DNA of 64,000 nucleotides, from the NCBI GenBank assembly GCA_024644595.1, contig JAHEHL010000002.1, positions 351,774 through 415,773 on the forward strand, given 5' to 3'. The notes beneath the pieces are model-generated. The model was not told where the DNA came from, searched no databases, and saw only the letters and a list, made by a program, of their open reading frames with translations. This DNA is from Porticoccaceae bacterium. GTDB lineage: Bacteria; Pseudomonadota; Gammaproteobacteria; Pseudomonadales; Porticoccaceae. Shown piece by piece: positions 8,285-17,307 of the stretch (position 1 is the first letter of the stretch; every line of letters begins with the position of its first letter). Position numbers and translations under genes: made by a program.

Positions 8285-9226
8285 TTAAGCCAGCACGTAG
8301 ACAAAGATAAACAAGCCAACCCAAACCACATCGACAAAGTGCCAGTACCATGCCGCAGCTTCAAAGCCGAACTGATCGTCATGAGTGAAGTGCCCTTTGA
8401 GTGAACGTAAAAAGGCAATCAGCAACATCACGGTACCCAGCGTGACGTGCGCGCCGTGAAAACCTGTCAGCATAAAGAACGTCGTGCCATAAATGCCCGA
8501 CTCCAGAGTCAGACCCATATGCTGGTAGGCTTCAATGTATTCTTCCGCCTGCAGGATTAAGAAGATCACTCCCAGGGCCACTGTGATACCCAACCAAGTA
8601 ACAAACTTTTTGCGATCGTGATTTTTGAGCCCTGTGTGCGCAATGTGCACAGTAAAGCTTGAGGTCAGAAGAACTAAAGTATTCCACAAAGGCAGCCACT
8701 GCAAAAGGCGATCCCAGCCGGGGAAACTCATCGACTGCTCCGGGCCAGAAAACTGAGCTGCTGCCCCATTTGCTGCCTGATCAGGAGTGACCATGACCGG
8801 CCACTGAGTTTCATAGCCCGGCCAGAGCAGGGCATTGTTAGCAACAGCGGCATCAGTGGGCGTGTTATCAAACATGCCAAACGCTGCTTCGCCACCAAGC
8901 CAAGAGTTAACAATGACACGGACGTAAAACAGTGCGCCAAAGAAGGCAGCAAAGAACATTACTTCGGAGAAAATAAACCACAGCATTCCCAGCACGTAGG
9001 AGTGCTTGAGCTGATGACTTGCCAGGCCCCGCATATTTTCATCAATGACGGTGCTCCACCACTTGTACATAACAGCCGCCATGATCAACATTCCGACGAG
9101 GAAAATCATGTTGGTGCCGCCCAACACCCAAGTCGCTGCGCCGTAAGCGATCAAACCCATACCTGCCGCAGTGATAATCGGCAGCTTGCTCTGTTCAGGG
9201 ACGTAATAACTGCTTTCTGTTGACAT
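8285..9226 (-). CDS. coxC: Cytochrome c oxidase subunit III
   Basis: 313 residues, somewhat longer than the mitochondrial subunit and typical of proteobacterial CoxC/CtaE. Seven membrane helices are expected. Diagnostic stretches are FIFSEVMFFAAFFGALFYVR, then HVTLGTVMLLIAFLRSLKG and AAWYWHFVDVVWVGLFIFVY, which contain the conserved His and Glu residues of this subunit. A polar insert at about residues 125-175 (FDNTPTDAAVANNALLWPGY onward) is common in gammaproteobacterial forms. It is the last gene of coxB-coxA-cox11-coxC. Confidence 0.95.
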   Translation of the reverse strand: MSTESSYYVPEQSKLPIITAAGMGLIAYGAATWVLGGTNMIFLVGMLIMAAVMYKWWSTVIDENMRGLASHQLKHSYVLGMLWFIFSEVMFFAAFFGALFYVRVIVNSWLGGEAAFGMFDNTPTDAAVANNALLWPGYETQWPVMVTPDQAANGAAAQFSGPEQSMSFPGWDRLLQWLPLWNTLVLLTSSFTVHIAHTGLKNHDRKKFVTWLGITVALGVIFLILQAEEYIEAYQHMGLTLESGIYGTTFFMLTGFHGAHVTLGTVMLLIAFLRSLKGHFTHDDQFGFEAAAWYWHFVDVVWVGLFIFVYVLA

Positions 9227-9266
9227 TGTTGCTCTCCGTTTTGCTCTCTACAGATGCGTATCGAAA

Positions 9267-9821
9267 TTATTGTAACTGTGCGACCGGGCTGCTGACGCTG
9301 TCTGTAATATCAAACAGTGTGTAGGAGAGCGTCAAACTGTTAACGCTCGCCGGCAAATCCGGATCGACAATAAATATAAGGTCTAACTCAGCCTTTTCGC
9401 CTGCGGCCAACGGCTGATTGTTAAAACAAAAACACTCAGTTTTGTGGAAATAATCCGCGGTGTTGTTTGGCACCATGCTCGGTATAGCCTGAGCCACCAT
9501 ATCTCTACCGGTCGTATTGTGGGCAAAAAAGGTCACTTTACGAGCCTCTCCTGGATGCACCACGACATGGTGTTCGGTTGGCTGGAACACCCAAGGCATC
9601 GACTCGTTATTGGAGGCCAAGAACTGAACCTCCACTTCACGTGATGTATCGATCTTGACTTCAACCGCTTCATAGACCCCTTTGGTCTTGCCGCCCAACC
9701 CTGTAATTTCGCAAAACAGGTCATACAAAGGCGGCATCACAAAAATGGCAAACGCGAACATGCCAGCTGCTAATAAAAGCAGCTGGCCTAACAATGTTCG
9801 ATTGGAGCGGTTGGCTTCCAT
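9267..9821 (-). CDS. Cytochrome oxidase CuB assembly protein Cox11/CtaG
   Basis: 184 residues with one N-terminal membrane segment (about 11-31) and a periplasmic immunoglobulin-like domain. The copper-binding ECFCF motif is at about 129-133, and the conserved VPNNTADYFHKTECFCF context identifies Cox11 clearly. It delivers copper to the CuB site of subunit I. It lies between coxA (13 bases upstream) and coxC, the usual place for the gene. Confidence 0.95.
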   Translation of the reverse strand: MEANRSNRTLLGQLLLLAAGMFAFAIFVMPPLYDLFCEITGLGGKTKGVYEAVEVKIDTSREVEVQFLASNNESMPWVFQPTEHHVVVHPGEARKVTFFAHNTTGRDMVAQAIPSMVPNNTADYFHKTECFCFNNQPLAAGEKAELDLIFIVDPDLPASVNSLTLSYTLFDITDSVSSPVAQLQ

Positions 9822-9833
9822 GGATTTGGCCTC

Positions 9834-11387
9834 TTACTTGACCGTTGGTGGCGTAGCAAATGTGTGATAGGGCGCTGGAGTTGGAACAGTCCACTCTAGG
9901 CCTTCTGCACCTTCCCAAACTTTGGGGTCGGAAACAGGCTTGCCGTTTCTGATAGTCATCACCACATTGAACAGCAACATCAGCTGCGCGCCACCATAGA
10001 TGAAGGCACCAACACTTGAGACCATATTCCAGTCAGCGAACTGCAGTCCGTAATCCGCGTAGCGTCGTGGCATGCCGGCAAGACCAAGGAAGTGCTGTGG
10101 CATAAAGGCAATATTGAAGCCGACAAATGCAACCCAGAACTGCACCTGACCCATCGTCTCGTTGTACATCTTTCCACACCACTTTGGCAGCCAGTAGTAG
10201 ATCGCCGCCGTGCCACTGAATACCGCACCCGCCACCATGACATAGTGGAAATGTGCAACCACAAAGTAGGTGTCGTGATACTGCATATCCGCTGCCGCAA
10301 TCGACAACATCAGGCCTGTGAAACCACCGAAGGTAAACAGGATCACAAATGCGATGCTGAACAACATTGGTGTTTCAAAGGTCAATGAACCTTTGTACAT
10401 GGTCGTGATCCAGTTAAATACTTTCACGCCTGTTGGCACAGCAATCAACATAGTGGCGTACATAAAGTACAACTCACCTGCGATTGGCATACCCACAGTA
10501 AACATGTGGTGAGCCCAAACGATAAACGACAGGAAGGCAATCGCCGCGGTCGCATAGACCATCGACGAATAACCAAACAGAGGCTTGCGACTAAATGTCG
10601 GAATAATCTGTGACACAACACCGAAGGCTGGCAGGATGATGATGTAAACCTCGGGGTGACCGAAGAACCAGAACACATGCTGGAAAAGAACCGGATCACC
10701 GCCACCAGCGGCGTTAAAGAAGCTGGTGCCAAAATTGATATCCATCAACATCATGGTCACTGCGCCGGCCAGAACAGGCATAACGGCAACCAGCAGGAAT
10801 GCTGTGATCACCCAGGTCCAGACAAACAGTGGCATCTTCATGTAGGTCATGCCTGGAGCACGCATATTCATTACCGTAGCGATAATGTTAATGGAGCCCA
10901 TAATGGATGACGCACCCATAATATGCATAGCAAAGATAAAGTAGTTGACCGAGTCCGGAGCATACGTTGTTGACAGCGGCGCATAGAATGTCCAACCGAA
11001 GTTAGGACCGCCACCATCCATGAACAGCGTTGAGGTCAGGATTGCAAAGGCAAACGGCAGAATCCAGAAACTCAGATTGTTCATACGCGGCAAGGCCATA
11101 TCCGGCGCGCCGATCATCATCGGAATCATCCAGTTAGCCAAGCCAACAAATGCCGGCATAATTGCACCGAAGACCATCACCAAACCATGCATGGTGGTCA
11201 TTTGATTAAAAAATTCAGGCTTTACAAGCTGCATACCCGGCTGAAACAATTCAGCTCGGATAACCATTGCAAAGAAACCACCGAGCAGGAACATTGCAAA
11301 GCTGAACCACAGATACAATGTACCAATGTCTTTATGGTTGGTGGTGAATAACCAGCGACCTATACCTTTAGCGGGACCGTGTGCCAT
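9834..11387 (-). CDS. coxA: Cytochrome c oxidase subunit I
   Basis: 517 residues with twelve expected membrane helices. Visible metal ligands are His67 (TTMHG, low-spin heme), His244 with Tyr248 in HPEVY (CuB and the His-Tyr crosslink), His293/His294 (AHHMFTVG, CuB) and His379/His381 (VAHFHYV, high-spin and low-spin heme). The Glu in GHPEVY marks an A-type heme-copper oxidase of the mitochondrial kind. It catalyses oxygen reduction with proton pumping in the inner membrane. Whether it uses heme A or heme O cannot be told from this gene, which matters because no heme A synthase gene accompanies the cluster. Confidence 0.97.
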   Translation of the reverse strand: MAHGPAKGIGRWLFTTNHKDIGTLYLWFSFAMFLLGGFFAMVIRAELFQPGMQLVKPEFFNQMTTMHGLVMVFGAIMPAFVGLANWMIPMMIGAPDMALPRMNNLSFWILPFAFAILTSTLFMDGGGPNFGWTFYAPLSTTYAPDSVNYFIFAMHIMGASSIMGSINIIATVMNMRAPGMTYMKMPLFVWTWVITAFLLVAVMPVLAGAVTMMLMDINFGTSFFNAAGGGDPVLFQHVFWFFGHPEVYIIILPAFGVVSQIIPTFSRKPLFGYSSMVYATAAIAFLSFIVWAHHMFTVGMPIAGELYFMYATMLIAVPTGVKVFNWITTMYKGSLTFETPMLFSIAFVILFTFGGFTGLMLSIAAADMQYHDTYFVVAHFHYVMVAGAVFSGTAAIYYWLPKWCGKMYNETMGQVQFWVAFVGFNIAFMPQHFLGLAGMPRRYADYGLQFADWNMVSSVGAFIYGGAQLMLLFNVVMTIRNGKPVSDPKVWEGAEGLEWTVPTPAPYHTFATPPTVK

Positions 11388-11402
11388 TTTTATACTCCTC
11401 CC

Positions 11403-12548
11403 TTACTGGTTTTGCTTGTAGTTGAGAACATCGACAGGCTGAACAACGTCACCCACATCATTGCCCCAAGCGTTGCGTTCGTAATGAACAACTGCCGCGA
11501 TATCAACTTCTGAGAGTTGGTCAGCAAAAGACTGCATAGATGTGCCAGCAACGCCATTAATAAGAATACCGATATGGCCCTCCGGGGGACCCAGTGCAAT
11601 CGGACTGCCTTTAAGTGCCGGGAAGACGCCTGGAATTCCTTTACCATCCGCCTGGTGACAGCTAGCACAACTGCGCGTGTACACCTCTTCGCCGCGAACC
11701 ATCAACTCGTCGAACGTCCAAGTTTTGCCGATAGTCGACGCATACTCAGCCGCTTCAGCTTTCTTGCCTGCCAGCCATTCGTTGTATTCAGCTTCTTCTT
11801 TTACTTCAACAACAACCGGCATGAAAGCATGACCCAAACCGCAGAGCTCAGTACACTCGCCCACATAAATACCGGGCTGATCGGTCTTCGCCCAAGCAGA
11901 GGTAAACAGGCCAGGAACTGCATCGCGCTTAACACCGAAATCGGGAACCCACCAGGAGTGAATCACGTCATTGCCGGTAATCAGGAAGCGGACTTTTTTG
12001 CCAGCCGGAATAACCAGCGGCTGAGTCACTTCGCGGAGATAATGCTCGCCTTTGGGCGCACGGCCATATATTTCATCCGAGGAAGTATTGAGTTCACTCA
12101 TGAACTTAACGCCTTCACCGACATATTCGTACTGCCACTTCCACTGGTAGCCGGTTACCTTGATATCAATATCGGGGTTTTCGGTGTTGTAGACTTTCAT
12201 CAGTGCAGTGGTTGCAGGAACCGCCATAACAATCAATATGATCGCCGGGACAATCGTCCACAGAAGCTCTACAACAAGATTTTCATGGAAGTTTTCAGCC
12301 ACCGCTCCACGGGACTTGCGATGCGCGTACATCACGTAGAACATAAAACCAAAAACGCCAACACCAATAACGGTACAAACCCAAACCATGATCATGTGAA
12401 TATCATAAGCGGCTTGACTGACTTCGGTGACACCTTGGGGCATATTGAGCTCCCGTCCAGTGCTCGCAGCGATTGCGCTTCCAGCAAAGGACAATGAAAC
12501 AACAAGGCTCAATAGACTCAAGAAAAGTGCTTTCGCTCTTTTCGACAT
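11403..12548 (-). CDS. coxB: Cytochrome c oxidase subunit II with fused cytochrome c domain
   Basis: 381 residues from the ATG at 12548, chosen because it is followed at once by a signal peptide (MSKRAKALFLSLL...AIAA) and preceded by GGAG nine bases away. The frame extends 12 codons further upstream without such support. Two membrane helices lie at about 49-75 and 92-114. The aromatic patch GYQWKWQYEY and the CuA ligands are present: His197 in DVIHSWW, then CTELCGLGH (232-240) and the Met of AFMPV. A C-terminal cytochrome c domain has CASCH (294-298) and a likely axial Met near 338 (GTSMQSF). This makes the enzyme caa3-type, taking electrons through its own heme c. Confidence 0.95.
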   Translation of the reverse strand: MSKRAKALFLSLLSLVVSLSFAGSAIAASTGRELNMPQGVTEVSQAAYDIHMIMVWVCTVIGVGVFGFMFYVMYAHRKSRGAVAENFHENLVVELLWTIVPAIILIVMAVPATTALMKVYNTENPDIDIKVTGYQWKWQYEYVGEGVKFMSELNTSSDEIYGRAPKGEHYLREVTQPLVIPAGKKVRFLITGNDVIHSWWVPDFGVKRDAVPGLFTSAWAKTDQPGIYVGECTELCGLGHAFMPVVVEVKEEAEYNEWLAGKKAEAAEYASTIGKTWTFDELMVRGEEVYTRSCASCHQADGKGIPGVFPALKGSPIALGPPEGHIGILINGVAGTSMQSFADQLSEVDIAAVVHYERNAWGNDVGDVVQPVDVLNYKQNQ

Positions 12549-12872
12549 CGCTTGTTTCTCCGTGGTAATTGTATTTTGAAACACTTAATTTTGCGGGCTT
12601 ATAACCCTCTTGAAAAATGGGCCGGCCCGAAAGCCGCGGCAGTATACCAAAGCAAATCTGTGATCACTACTGTAAAACCGCCCCAATTGTGTTGCCACAA
12701 GCTTGTGATCCCGCCTACGGCAAGCAAAGTTAGGACAAAGTTGTGGCGCTGCGAAGATTATCTGCTAGATTTACACCATAGTTATCGGGTTCAAGCCAAC
12801 TAACATTGATGGGAACAGACCCCTTCACTGGGGCTTTCTCCGCAAACCATCATCACCTAAAGAGCGTTATTC
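12549..12872. other. Intergenic region between divergent coxB and an unknown gene
   Basis: A 324-base gap that must hold the promoters of coxB (leftward) and of the unknown gene at 12873 (rightward). No strong -35/-10 pair was recognised. A short GC hairpin, CCCC-TTCACT-GGGG followed by CTTT, lies near 12825-12838 in the leader of the rightward gene and may be a weak attenuator. No RNA gene or known regulatory site was seen. Confidence 0.4.
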
Positions 12873-13502
12873 ATGGCTCCACTGTCAGCCCAAAGCAGCG
12901 AATTTCTGGTAGCGTATCTCAACGAGCGCGTGCAGCATTTGCACTCGTCTATCAGGCTGCGAGAAGGGGACGGCACCGCCGCGCTAGCATCTTTTATTAA
13001 AAAATATATCGACCTGGTACCCGACTTTCTCGGCGCCTTTGACGACTTCCGCGCCGCCGCTAATGTCAATGGTGAAATTGCCCGACAACTGACCACAGCC
13101 CGCGAGTTTCTTGAGGTTCCGGTCGATATTATGTCCGCAGAAGAGGGCCTTGAAGCAAGCATGTATCAAGCTTACTTGGCGCACCGACTGCTTGAGGACC
13201 TCAACGACACACTCAATGTTCACTTCAACTGCCCGGTGATTCCAGTCAATATGACCAGATCGAATTTAATCGTTCATCATATTATCGGAGAACCCTTTGC
13301 CAACCAGATCGACAGCGCTATTCAATTGCTTAACGACAAGTTGCTCTCGTCAATCAAGAACAATTCCGAGCTCAGTTTAAAGCTCCTCGAATACACCAGC
13401 AGCCTCGGCCTAGATCCATCCGAGCGCTTTCCCTGCTTAACTGAATCATCCAACATTCGCCTGCTCTTCAAGAGCCAGAATTCACGCGTCAGGCTCAACT
13501 AA
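12873..13502 (+). CDS. Conserved-looking protein of unknown function
   Basis: 209 residues, not recognised. The sequence is mostly amphipathic helix with no signal peptide, membrane segment or Cys pair (SSEFLVAYLNERVQHLHSSI near the start, then FIKKYIDLVPDFLGAFDDFR). An ordinary amino acid composition and a start with AAAGAG a few bases upstream support a real soluble protein. It is divergent from coxB and convergent with the yheV-like gene, so it is probably transcribed alone. The tail NIRLLFKSQNSRVRLN is basic. I assign no function. Confidence 0.6.
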   Translation: MAPLSAQSSEFLVAYLNERVQHLHSSIRLREGDGTAALASFIKKYIDLVPDFLGAFDDFRAAANVNGEIARQLTTAREFLEVPVDIMSAEEGLEASMYQAYLAHRLLEDLNDTLNVHFNCPVIPVNMTRSNLIVHHIIGEPFANQIDSAIQLLNDKLLSSIKNNSELSLKLLEYTSSLGLDPSERFPCLTESSNIRLLFKSQNSRVRLN

Positions 13503-13523
13503 AGGCGACCAACCGGTCAAAAG

Positions 13524-13760
13524 TTAAGGGTCGATCAGCTTAACAGTGGAGATTTGGCTCGCCCCATTATCCGGAGAGGCACTGACCCGAGTTTCAAGCT
13601 CGCGTGGCGCTGAGAGGACCCGCATTTGATCGAGAAATCCGCAACTGACACACTCTCGATAATCAACGCCCTGTTCTGAAAACGCCTGAACTTTATCCAG
13701 CAATCCGCACTTGGGGCAGGTAACACCGGCTATAAATCGTTTTTGGGTTGAAAAAGCCAT
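13524..13760 (-). CDS. YheV-like zinc-ribbon protein
   Basis: 78 residues. The N-terminus KRFIAGVTCPKCGLLDKV and the later YRECVSCGF give two CxxC pairs, the zinc-ribbon pattern of the YheV (DUF2387) family. The opening RFIAGxxCPxC is the part best conserved in that family. The function is unknown; related proteins are small, cytosolic and presumably bind zinc. It stands alone on the minus strand, divergent from the carbonic anhydrase-like gene 49 bases away. Confidence 0.8.
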   Translation of the reverse strand: MAFSTQKRFIAGVTCPKCGLLDKVQAFSEQGVDYRECVSCGFLDQMRVLSAPRELETRVSASPDNGASQISTVKLIDP

Positions 13761-13809
13761 TTAAAACTCATCACAATAGGGACCCTTATTATATCCGGCA
13801 TAACAGCAT

Positions 13810-14370
13810 ATGGATCACTCTTTTCGCCCTCACCTGCGGTCTTTTAAAGGTATCACCCCAACTCTCGGCCAGCGGGTCTACGTTGATCCAGCGGCAACGG
13901 TTATTGGCGATGTCCACCTAGGCGATGATGCTTCGGTATGGCCAGGCGCAGTCATTCGAGGCGATATGCACTCCATCAGAATCGGCGCCCGCTCCAATGT
14001 TCAGGACAATGCCGTGCTGCATATAACGCACGCCAGCGATTTCAACCCTCGAGGCTGGCCACTGCAGATTGGAGATGATGTGGTGATAGGCCATCGCGCG
14101 GTGCTGCATGGCTGCACTCTGGGTAATCGAATTCTGATCGGCAATGGCGCCATTGTGAATGACGGTGCAGTGGTTGAAGATGAGGTTATTGTTGGAGCCG
14201 GCTGTATGGTGCCACCTGGCAAGACCTTGGGCAGCGGATTTGTCTATGTCGGCAACCCCTGTAAAACCCTGCGTCCCTTGTCAGACAGTGAGCGAGCATT
14301 TTTTACCTATTCTCCGGCCAATTATGTCAGGCTCAAAGATCAATATCTGGCAGAGCAACACTCCAGCTGA
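13810..14370 (+). CDS. Gamma-carbonic anhydrase family protein (YrdA-like)
   Basis: 186 residues forming a left-handed beta helix of hexapeptide repeats (VIGDVHLGDDASVWPGAVIR and following). Candidate metal-binding histidines are in AVLHITH (about 71-74), VIGHR (about 95) and VLHGC (about 100), the spacing found in gamma carbonic anhydrases. Many YrdA-type members bind zinc but have little or no demonstrated carbonic anhydrase activity, so the activity is uncertain. The C-terminal helix (YVRLKDQYLAEQ) is typical. The gene lies close to aroE-hemF-tsaC as in Pseudomonas-like genomes. Confidence 0.88.
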   Translation: MDHSFRPHLRSFKGITPTLGQRVYVDPAATVIGDVHLGDDASVWPGAVIRGDMHSIRIGARSNVQDNAVLHITHASDFNPRGWPLQIGDDVVIGHRAVLHGCTLGNRILIGNGAIVNDGAVVEDEVIVGAGCMVPPGKTLGSGFVYVGNPCKTLRPLSDSERAFFTYSPANYVRLKDQYLAEQHSS

Positions 14371-14402
14371 TCGGGCAGCTACCATTGCAGTGTTCGGCAG
14401 GT

Positions 14403-15221
14403 CTACATACTCGCGCGCAGCAACTGGATAATCGGCCCAGTATTTGGTCTCACCTGACGCCAGATAAAAAATGACTCAGCTGCCTGCTCAACCAACATCC
14501 CCAAACCGTCAGCCACCGAGGCACCTTGGCGCCTGCCCCAGCTCATAAACGCCGTCGGCTCGGCAGCATAGACCAGATCGTAACAGGCAGAGCCTGGCGC
14601 CAATAAATCGTCTGGAAGGGGCGGCAGGCTGCCGGTCAGCCCGGCGCTGGTGCCATTGATGACCAGATCGAATTCCTGCCCAGGCAACATATCAAACCCG
14701 CAACCAAGAATATAACCCAACTCAGCGAAGCCTTTGGAGAGATTCAGCGCCTTGTCCAGAGTGCGGTTAGCGATGACTATATGCTGCGGCTGTTCTGCTA
14801 GCAGGGGCTCGAGCACGCCACGCACTGCACCACCAGCGCCGAGGATCAGCACGCGCTTGGCGCGAATCTGCCAACCGAGGTTTTTCACCATATCGGTAAC
14901 CAGTCCAGCGCCATCAGTGGTATCGCCCAACACGGTGCCGTCTTGTTGCATAGTCAATGTGTTAACCGCGCCGGCTCGGCGGGCGCGAGGGGTTAAGCGT
15001 GCAGCATAGGAGTAGGCGTCCTGCTTAAAAGGCGCGGTAATATTAAGGCCTTTCCCCGCCGCATAAAAAAATGCACTGGCCGCGGCCTCAAAGTCGCCCA
15101 AGTCGACTAACTGCTTGCTATAACTAAGATCCTGACCAGTTGCCTCAGCAAAGGCCCGGTGAATCTCCGGAGATCTGCTGTGCTCTATCGGATTGCCGAA
15201 GACCGCATAATGATCAACCAT
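14403..15221 (-). CDS. aroE: Shikimate dehydrogenase
   Basis: 272 residues from the ATG at 15221, one base beyond the end of hemF. A longer open frame reaches 15299 but runs inside hemF and lacks homology. Substrate-binding residues are visible in AVFGNPIEHSRSPEIH, in the Lys of NITAPFK and in the Asp of GDTTDGAG. The NADP-binding loop is GAGGAVRG followed by ANRT. It reduces 3-dehydroshikimate to shikimate in aromatic amino acid synthesis. Its position last in the purE-tsaC-hemF-aroE run suggests co-transcription with translational coupling to hemF. Confidence 0.95.
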   Translation of the reverse strand: MVDHYAVFGNPIEHSRSPEIHRAFAEATGQDLSYSKQLVDLGDFEAAASAFFYAAGKGLNITAPFKQDAYSYAARLTPRARRAGAVNTLTMQQDGTVLGDTTDGAGLVTDMVKNLGWQIRAKRVLILGAGGAVRGVLEPLLAEQPQHIVIANRTLDKALNLSKGFAELGYILGCGFDMLPGQEFDLVINGTSAGLTGSLPPLPDDLLAPGSACYDLVYAAEPTAFMSWGRRQGASVADGLGMLVEQAAESFFIWRQVRPNTGPIIQLLRASM

Positions 15222-15222
15222 G

Positions 15223-16134
15223 TCAGACCCATTCCCTGCGAATAAGGTAATCGCTGTAGAGCTCAGCCTCCGGGCTACCCGGCTCCGGCATCCAGTCATA
15301 CTCCCAGCGCACCAGAGGGGGAAGTGACATCAAGATCGACTCGGTACGGCCACCGGTTTGCAGACCAAACAGCGTACCGCGATCATAAACCAGATTAAAC
15401 TCGACATAGCGCCCGCGACGATAGAGCTGAAATTGTCGCTCACGATCACCGAATTCGGTCGCGTGACGACGCCGCAATATAGGCACGTAGGCAGCGCAGA
15501 AACTGTCGCCAACACTGCGCATAAAAGCAAAGCTCTGGTCAAAACCTAGCTCATTGAAGTCATCAAAAAATAGCCCGCCAATGCCCCGCGGTTCGCTGCG
15601 ATGTTTTAGATAAAAGTAATCGTCACACCAGCTTTTTAGGCGCGGATACAGATCCGCCGAAAAGGGTTCACAACTGGATCGAGCCGTGTCGTGCCAGTGC
15701 TGACAATCTTCATCGTTACCGTAATAGGGCGTAAGGTCATAACCGCCACCAAACCACCAAACCGGGTCCGCGTCCTCTTTTTCAGCAATAAAGAATCGCA
15801 CATTGGCATGGGAGGTCGGTGCATAGGGATTTTGCGGGTGAATGACCAGCGAGACACCCATGGCCTCAAAGCGACGACCAGCTAGTTCTGGCCGGTGCTG
15901 AGTAGCTGAAGCCGGCATCTGATCACCAAAAACATGGGAGAAATTGACCCCGCCTTTTTCGATCACAGCACCGCCAGCCAGAACGCGACTGCGGCCGCCA
16001 CCACCCTCGTCACGGGTCCAGCTCTGCTCCTGCCATTCGCCGCCATCAACAGCGCCAAGCTGGGCGCAAATACTATTCTGCAAGTCAAGCAAATACGCTT
16101 TGACTGCTGCTTTATCGATGCTTTTATCCTTCAC
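15223..16134 (-). CDS. hemF: Oxygen-dependent coproporphyrinogen III oxidase
   Basis: 303 residues, against 299 in E. coli. The start is a GTG at 16134 ([16 protein letters not shown]) and overlaps the end of tsaC by 11 bases. Family signatures are [25 protein letters not shown] and [11 protein letters not shown], and the C-terminal [15 protein letters not shown]. It decarboxylates coproporphyrinogen III with O2 in heme synthesis. An oxygen-dependent enzyme fits the aerobic lifestyle indicated by the caa3 oxidase cluster. Confidence 0.96.
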   Translation of the reverse strand: MKDKSIDKAAVKAYLLDLQNSICAQLGAVDGGEWQEQSWTRDEGGGGRSRVLAGGAVIEKGGVNFSHVFGDQMPASATQHRPELAGRRFEAMGVSLVIHPQNPYAPTSHANVRFFIAEKEDADPVWWFGGGYDLTPYYGNDEDCQHWHDTARSSCEPFSADLYPRLKSWCDDYFYLKHRSEPRGIGGLFFDDFNELGFDQSFAFMRSVGDSFCAAYVPILRRRHATEFGDRERQFQLYRRGRYVEFNLVYDRGTLFGLQTGGRTESILMSLPPLVRWEYDWMPEPGSPEAELYSDYLIRREWV

Positions 16135-16693
16135 GAACCACGTCTCCGCTGGCTAAGTATCTGATCTCACTCGGTTTGGCCGCGCCGCCAACGGCGCCAG
16201 GTGTAACAAAATCAAGGGCCTGTGCGAAATACTCTATCACCTGCTCGGCACTGGTTGCCGCCGGATGCGCCTGGGGATTAGCCGAAGTAGATACCAGAGG
16301 CCCACCAAATAAACTGCACAGCGCAGACGCCAGAGGGTGATTAGTCACTCGCAGCGCCAGCGTATCATGGCCACCACTAATCCACTCGGGCGCAACACCA
16401 TTGTTTGATACAAGCCAAGTAGTAGGCTTCTTCTGCGGCGTGTGAAAGCGCGCCAACTGTTCAGGCGCCAACCCTTTGAGAAAAGGTTTCAGCTGCGCCG
16501 AGTCGGCGGCAATCAGAATCAGGCCTTTGGTAACACTGCGTTTTTTCAGGTGAAGTAATTTCTCCACCGCCTCTCTGGACCAGGGATCGCAACCCAAACC
16601 CCAGACAGACTCCGTCGGGTAGGCAATCACCGCCTGCTGTTTAAGCAGCTTAACTGCGCGGCTAACCTTTGGGTCGCTGATCCAGTCGGTCAC
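16124..16693 (-). CDS. tsaC: Threonylcarbamoyl-AMP synthase (YrdC/Sua5)
   Basis: 189 residues from the GTG at 16693, seven bases after the purE stop. A longer open frame to 17059 only reads through purE in another frame. The YrdC fold is clear: [14 protein letters not shown], then the nucleotide-binding [12 protein letters not shown] and [12 protein letters not shown]. It makes threonylcarbamoyl-AMP for the t6A37 modification of ANN-decoding tRNAs. It is flanked by purE and hemF, with overlaps or gaps of a few bases, so the three are probably one transcript. Confidence 0.94.
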   Translation of the reverse strand: MTDWISDPKVSRAVKLLKQQAVIAYPTESVWGLGCDPWSREAVEKLLHLKKRSVTKGLILIAADSAQLKPFLKGLAPEQLARFHTPQKKPTTWLVSNNGVAPEWISGGHDTLALRVTNHPLASALCSLFGGPLVSTSANPQAHPAATSAEQVIEYFAQALDFVTPGAVGGAAKPSEIRYLASGDVVREG

Positions 16694-16700
16694 GGATGAA

Positions 16701-17207
16701 TTATCCGTTTTTAAGCTTTTCCTGCAGCGCTGCGTCTTTGGCGATAATCGCCGCGGCATTTTCAGCGCGCTCTGCAACAAGCTTCTCATGCATAGACGAA
16801 TCGGCAACCCCGATGATTTGCGCCGCCAGATAAGCCGCATTCTTAGCGCCCGCTTTACCGATGGCCACCGTGGCAACAGGAATACCGCCGGGCATCTGCA
16901 CGGTCGACAACAGGGCATCGAGGCCATCCAGAGAGCCATTGATTGGCACGCCGATAACCGGACGTAATGTGGTCGCAGAAACAGCGCCGGCAAGGTGTGC
17001 AGCCATGCCTGCCGCACAGATAAAGGCGGCACAACCACGAGCGTCCGCATCGGTGACATAGTCGTGTGTTGCCTTGGGCGTTCGATGCGCGGAGGTCACC
17101 TTAACTTCAAAGGGAATATCGAACTTTTTCAGAATTTCAAAACTGGCTTCCATTACCGGCAAATCGGAATCGGAACCCATAAGGATTGCAACGAAGGGCT
17201 TGGTCAT
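16701..17207 (-). CDS. purE: N5-carboxyaminoimidazole ribonucleotide mutase
   Basis: 168 residues, class I PurE. The phosphate-binding start [12 protein letters not shown], the SAHRTP motif with the catalytic His and the glycine-rich [11 protein letters not shown] are present. It converts N5-CAIR to CAIR in purine synthesis. In many gammaproteobacteria it is followed by purK; here it is followed by tsaC and no purK is in the window. The N5-CAIR form is preferred over a direct AIR carboxylase because of the class I length and motifs. Confidence 0.95.
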   Translation of the reverse strand: MTKPFVAILMGSDSDLPVMEASFEILKKFDIPFEVKVTSAHRTPKATHDYVTDADARGCAAFICAAGMAAHLAGAVSATTLRPVIGVPINGSLDGLDALLSTVQMPGGIPVATVAIGKAGAKNAAYLAAQIIGVADSSMHEKLVAERAENAAAIIAKDAALQEKLKNG

Positions 17208-17307
17208 TTTTTACTCACCTGTTAAGAAAGAAGCGGAGGCTACCGGAACTTGCAGAGCTGCGCAATAGCTGCTGTGGCGATGTATTCGACCATATTAACA
17301 GTGACGT

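Noticed and set aside
11517-12497. 326-codon open frame on the plus strand opposite coxB
   Set aside because: It is antisense to coxB, which has all CuA and heme c motifs; the composition is that of a shadow frame.
16694-17059. Long open frame extending tsaC upstream over purE
   Set aside because: It runs in another frame through purE, which has clear PurE motifs; tsaC begins at the GTG at 16693.
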